Positions 59,323 through 64,000 of a stretch of DNA of 64,000 nt are shown one piece after another. Every line of letters starts with the position of its first letter. Within the stretch, counting starts at the first letter, position 1. Origin of the DNA: Sialis fuliginosa (taxonomy: Eukaryota; Arthropoda; Insecta; Megaloptera; Sialidae); contig OY540814.1 of the NCBI GenBank assembly GCA_961205875.1, forward strand, positions 23,566,151-23,630,150, written 5' to 3'. Below the pieces are notes generated by a model. It made no database searches, was not told the DNA's origin, and worked only from the letters and a program-made list of their open reading frames with translations. The position numbers were made by a program, and so were the translations under genes.

Positions 59323-62300
59323 TTAGAAGAAACGCGCACCGCCCGCGCCGTAAGCGTGGACATTGTTGGCAAAGCTTGGCTGCGCTAGGAGCGCGGGTCC
59401 GGCGAGTGTGTTCCCGATGAGGTCGTCACGCGCGATGCGGATGACGCGTATGTTTGTCTCGTGTTCGCTGACCGTGCGTTTGAAGAACTTCTGGAACTTG
59501 GTGGTGAGGACCCAGATGTTGTGGTTGTCTAACTCGGCGCTGCGGACTTCGTTAGCAAACTGAAGAGCCTCTTGGTCGTACGCGAGAATTCTGAAAGAGA
59601 CAAATGTAAGTGAAACTTCTTTAGCGAGGTAGTACGACAAGTTTTCAAAATGGGAGTGCGAATATACGTGAGAGAGCGATGAGTATATGTACAAGTCAGT
59701 TTAAATCGGTTATGCGTGAGAATGTGATATATAAGAGAAAGATGCGTACAAGTTAGCTTAAGTCGGTGTCAAGCTATGTGTTTTGATTATTAAATTGATA
59801 CGTTTAGTTTTATTTATTTAATTCGCACGCTTCATGAAAACAAAATAAGTTTCACTTCAACCGTGCGCTTATGTGGGTGAGGCACACACCACTTTTTTTT
59901 AAATTATAGAACAAACTAAGGTTATATTTTCGATTATCGATAAAAAACACTAGTTGGTACATACCTTTGCTCATTTGTGTGTGGATGCCAGACAGCTACA
60001 GCTGTCTCCGTCATGGGGCTGAAGACGAGGTCGTCAGTGCGCGGGTCCACGGCCAGACCTAGACCCTGTGAGCTCTTGCGACCCACTAGTGTCACTGGAA
60101 ACTCTTCGTTCTCCTAAAACACAATTGTTATTTAATAAGTAAGGTACTGGCAGCAGTCTCGGACAATACCCCAGTGTTGGACACTTGTTTAATTAAATAT
60201 ACTAAACTGACATTGCTGAATCATAATTTACAGATACTTATATAACTGTAAAACAGCTTAATTTGATGACAATCGGCCAATGTGTGTCAAAATGGTGGAC
60301 ATTTAAACTAATTATTAGTATAATCTATTTATTAATTATAATATTGTCATAGTATCTGATTTTTGTTTCAAATTTTATCATTATTTATTTTATAACTTTT
60401 GTGTCGTAGTACTTATCATTTTGTAATCATTAGCAAGTGTGAGTGCCCATAACTGGTTTTACTTTATTTATTACTAGAGAAAAAACATAAACAAAACTAC
60501 AGACTTTGGTAATTAATTTGATTTAAAAAAGTAGGTACTTGTTTTATTAGTAACATGAGTTGATGAGAATTACAAAAAATAAGCCCATCAATCCCAAAAA
60601 ACAGTAAACCTTGCTCTTAAAGCGACCAAGACTGGTGCCTGTACCTTATTACTAGAGATTGGAAAAATAGTTTTTCAACTATTGCGTAAAAATGTATTTA
60701 TTGTAATTTTTATTACATATCGCCACCGTTTTCAGAAAACTGGTTTGATTGAACACAATTTGAAATCAACTATTTGCAACTACCTTTCCAACTATTTTTA
60801 AACAATTTACGACACTTTTAACTGCTTCGTTTGCACTAATTATTATTAAATCGTAAAAAAAAACTATTTACCAACTATTTTCCGAAAAAAAATTCAACTA
60901 GTAACTATTTCATTGAAAATAACAACTATTTTTCCATAATTAACTAAATTGTCCTGACCTGGAGTGGGCCTTTCTGCAGGAAATCCACGGACACCTTGAA
61001 CACGCGGTCAGTAGCAAGCGGTTGGTAAAACAGAGACCTAGTGGCAGTGGACATGGCAAGACCGACCACGCCGTCCATAAGCGAGAACTGTTCGTTATTG
61101 ATTACATAATCGCCGAAGTCTGGATCAGGGAACATGGTCGGGTGAATGAACCTCCATGACTGGTCTGTCGCGGCGTTGTATACCATTATACCTGGAAGAA
61201 CAAACAAAATTATAACAAGTCTAGAATAATGAGGTTTGAACGCATACCTGGTGAAGCGGTGTCTGTGATGTAGACAAACGCGTTGTCACATTTCGTGTTC
61301 GGCTGCGTTACCTCATCGATCACCAAGTTAGTGAGGAGCGAGTTGGGACGTAGAACCATTCGCGGGAATTGTACGATTCTGACCGGCTGGTCGGTGTGGA
61401 GGTCAAACACGACTATCTTGGGCGGGCAGATGGGCCGGAAGTCCTCCAGGGATGTCATTACTCCGGAATCCAGGACCCACAGTCTGGAATTATGTATAAT
61501 GATAATTATTTCACATACAGGCAAATATTTTCGACATTTATGTAAATACATTTTAAGTATAGGACATTCTTTACAAAAGTTTTAGGCCATAGGATATTGA
61601 AAAAGTACATATACTCGTATACTTTAAAATACATTCCGTTTAAAAAATTGAGTTCAGCAACTTTGAATTTTTCAAAGTTTACAGTTTTTTAACGAACAAC
61701 CTATGTAAAATAACTAAATTCTATATTAGTTGTAGCTGGTGTATATTTTAAGCTATTGCCACACCAAAACTCAAGAAGAAATCTCCAAAATTGGGCTCAA
61801 AATTGTTTTTTTAAACAATATCTAAAAACGTTTTTTTTTTTAAGTATTTTTATTTCACTTACCTCCCGCGCCTCAATGTTTTAAAAAAAAAAAACAGGAA
61901 TTAAATAACTGTGATACAAATGGTCATTCTATTTAAAAAAAAATTATCATACACATTTTTTCGAGACCACACTGTATATTAGCATTAAAAATTTGAATAT
62001 TGTTTCTATTTCAAAAAAGAGTGGAGATATCGAAGAAATACTCATGCTGTCTATAAATTATACATAATGTATATTTTACATACTTGTATATATTATTGCA
62101 TATATAAAATTTATATAAAATGTTAATTAATAAAAATTTTAATAGTTTCACTGATACATTTGTTCTTACATTTTAATTTAAAAAAAAACCGAAAAAAATA
62201 GAATAACACGACAAAAATGACTTAAGCTAAATAAATACATGAAAACAATGTCAAATATGTTTCGACTTCACAAGAAGTCCTCATCAAAGGTGATAAAAAA

Positions 62301-62576
62301 AGTGAATTTGAAAGATTAGTTTACCTGTTACATGAGTCCTGACGTATCCTGTAGACAGAGATGAGTCCGGAACAGTTGAGGTCCCCGCGCGCGGCTCCGT
62401 GCCACGCCCAGCTCGGGTAGGCTTGTAGAGGTAGGCCTGTGATGGTTGCGCCTTGGTTAAGCGCGTCACGAGGCACGCTGGCGAGTGTCGCTGCAACGCC
62501 GGATCTCAGTCTGGGTGTCGATAGAAATATACGGTCTGAGGCTATCTCTAGACCCGTAGGAACATTGTTCTCTGGT
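59323..62576 (-). CDS. Yellow / major royal jelly protein family, gene 2 (5' end not found)
   Basis: Five exons (minus): 62576-62325, 61483-61248, 61191-60959, 60113-59965, 59590-59323, in phase, ending TAA. They encode about 379 residues that begin within the N-terminal third of the family domain (PENNVPTGLEIASDRIFLSTP). Hallmarks: RLWVLDSG, AFVYITDTASPG then IMVYNAATDQSWRF, EQFSLMDGVVGLAMS, VAVWHPHT. The signal-peptide exon and the first domain exon should lie to the right; 62577-64000 contains only one weak candidate. The exon order and several junction phases parallel yellow gene 1, consistent with tandem duplication. Subfamily not assigned. Confidence 0.9.
60141..60648 (+). mobile_element. 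GGTACTGG-family transposon copy 8, the most complete (508 bp)
   Basis: Starts AAGGTACTGGCAGCAGTCTC and ends CCAAGACTGGTGCCTGTACC-TT, so both inverted termini (about 22 bp) are intact. Internal order: TTTGATGACAATCGGCCAAT, GTCAAAATGGTGGACATTTA, ATTAGCAAGTGT, ACTGGTTTTACTTTATTTAT, AAGTAGGTACTTG, ATGAGTTGATGAGAATTACA, CTCTTAAAGCGACC. It has no coding capacity. It lies in an intron of yellow gene 2 and serves as the reference copy for the family. Confidence 0.85.
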
Positions 62577-64000
62577 CTGAAATGGATAAATATATAGTTA
62601 TTGACAACTATACAGATTCTTAAAACGAAAATATAGAGTTTCATAAAAAAACAATGTCACCATTTAAAAAGTCATAACAATATCCATAAATAAAAAATAT
62701 CGTCATATTTCCCCCTCCAAACTGAGGAACTATTGTCAGGGAAATTTTTTTCCTGTAAACTTTAAAAATAAAAATTCGTTACTTTTTATTTTGAATTTTG
62801 AAAATCAATCTCTTTTACTTATGTCCATTTTCATAAACGATAGATATCTACAAACTGTGTAACTGAAGCTTTTCATTTTCAAAATTTTAAAAATTCCGAT
62901 GTTTTATTAATTTTCACAAAACGGCCGAGGCAGGGGCACTTACAAATGAAACTGTTTATCCATATATATTTTACATGGCCCCTGCCTCCACCCTGGTTAC
63001 GCCACTGATAAGTACATGTAATTAATTGACAGAAGGTGACAAAATTATATTCAGGAATGAAATTATTTTGTATGAAATAAGTTTTAATTTTTTGAGAGTT
63101 AATAAATAAATATATATTATGAAATGTTTTTGATTAATGAAAAGTACATTGATATATTAATCAATAGAAAGTATAATTTGGTTATTGATAACTTTTTTCT
63201 GTTTCAAAATTTGCTATTTGTAAATATGTATGTTACCTTTTCCATTTTATTCATGTGCGAAAAAATATTTTAGAACAATTTCTCTTGGATCAACTTTCTC
63301 ATATGTATTTGATAGACACGTTTTTGTCAACATCGCTAATTTAAGATTTAACTGCGCGCTGAATTTTAATTCAGATACATTTATTACCTTTAATCTTTTA
63401 CGACAATATAGCAGCAGGTGGTATCTTCACTTCCTCAGAATCATATATACTTATATAGATATTTCTTAGTTCAAACTTTATAAATGACTATGTCCGCGGC
63501 TTCGCTCGCGTGGAGTACGGAATTATTGTTTAGGATTTTTGGAAAATAGTAATAGTTGAATTAAGTACAAACACGATTAGTTATTATTGTAAAAAAAAAC
63601 GAATCAGAACAAAAAGTACAAATAATTTTTGTTCTGTTTAAAAAAAGTTAATTATTGAAAACAAAATAAACAAAACAAAAAAAAACTTTATTTATTTAGT
63701 CTGCTAAAGTCTATATTAATAAATAATTATAATTGGTAACTTATTATTTCGTTTCATCAAACATAGATCTTACCGCTTGCATCTTAAAGACTGTAACCAG
63801 ACTTCCTTAAACTGAATGACACTATCTTGTACTTGCATCTATTTTTGTTATTTGTTGGTATTACTCAATATATATAAAAGTAAAAATATATGCATAGGAA
63901 CTATATATTTTATAGATTGTCATATTGTATCACGAAGCATATAATTTATAGTTAGATTTAGTTAGAGAAGAAATAACTCCATAAATGTACGAACAATATA
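62577..64000. other. Upstream intron(s) of yellow gene 2
   Basis: No clear exon. One possible short exon at 63838-63774 (minus) is discussed in the findings. CCGCGGCTTCGCTCGCGT near 63493, a lepidopteran retroposon-like phrase, and TTACGCCACTGAT at about 62998 mark decayed repeats. Confidence 0.45.

Noticed and set aside
1..64000. CRISPR arrays, rRNA and tRNA genes, and transposase or reverse-transcriptase genes
   Set aside because: Looked for; no regularly spaced identical repeats, no cloverleaf with conserved box sequences, and no recognisable transposase or reverse-transcriptase motif.

Overview
The window is eukaryotic nuclear DNA and reads as an insect genome, most likely a butterfly or moth. 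It is AT-rich, genes are split into small exons with clean GT/AG junctions, and the gene set is insect-like: a ZAD C2H2 factor, CTCF, two yellow/MRJP genes and a DUF4728-type tetraspan protein. Introns and spacers are full of short non-autonomous DNA transposons. The order assignment rests on overall character, not on one diagnostic gene. All exon models were made by eye from splice sites and reading-frame continuity; none has transcript support.

Layout: (1) 1-2363, minus strand: 5' part of a PRDM10-like gene (PR/SET domain) that runs off the left edge. (2) 3453-4557, plus: complete isoprenylcysteine carboxyl methyltransferase (ICMT/ste14). (3) 7561-18606, minus: Ack/TNK2-type tyrosine kinase (SAM-like, kinase, SH3, CRIB, UBA), with an apparent 21-nt microexon inside the CRIB motif and an alternative terminal exon that would replace the UBA tail. 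(4) 18963-21460, minus: ZAD protein with 13 zinc fingers. (5) 22530-26313, plus: CTCF with 11 zinc fingers, head-to-head with the ZAD gene across about 1.1 kb. (6) 32946-35839, plus: DUF4728-like tetraspan protein. (7) 40837-43996, plus: unrecognised membrane protein with a long charged tail carrying four copies of a short SNxYVI-type motif. (8) 46150-50879, minus: complete yellow/MRJP gene. (9) 59323-62576 and beyond, minus: second yellow/MRJP gene, 5' end not in the window.

The rest, about two thirds of the sequence, is intron and spacer. One repeat family, ending in AAGGTACTGGCACCAGTCTT, has eight recognisable copies between 24 kb and 61 kb. Other elements are nested in it: a 149-bp element and a 911-bp fold-back element, each flanked by a perfect 8-bp target duplication. 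Further inverted-repeat elements are at 2.7, 14.1, 15.2, 35, 37.4, 38, 39, 49.5, 54 and 57.8 kb.

The genes do not form one pathway. Two local arrangements matter: the ZAD/CTCF pair probably shares a bidirectional promoter, and the two yellow genes look like tandem paralogues. No rRNA, tRNA, CRISPR array or protein-coding transposon was found.
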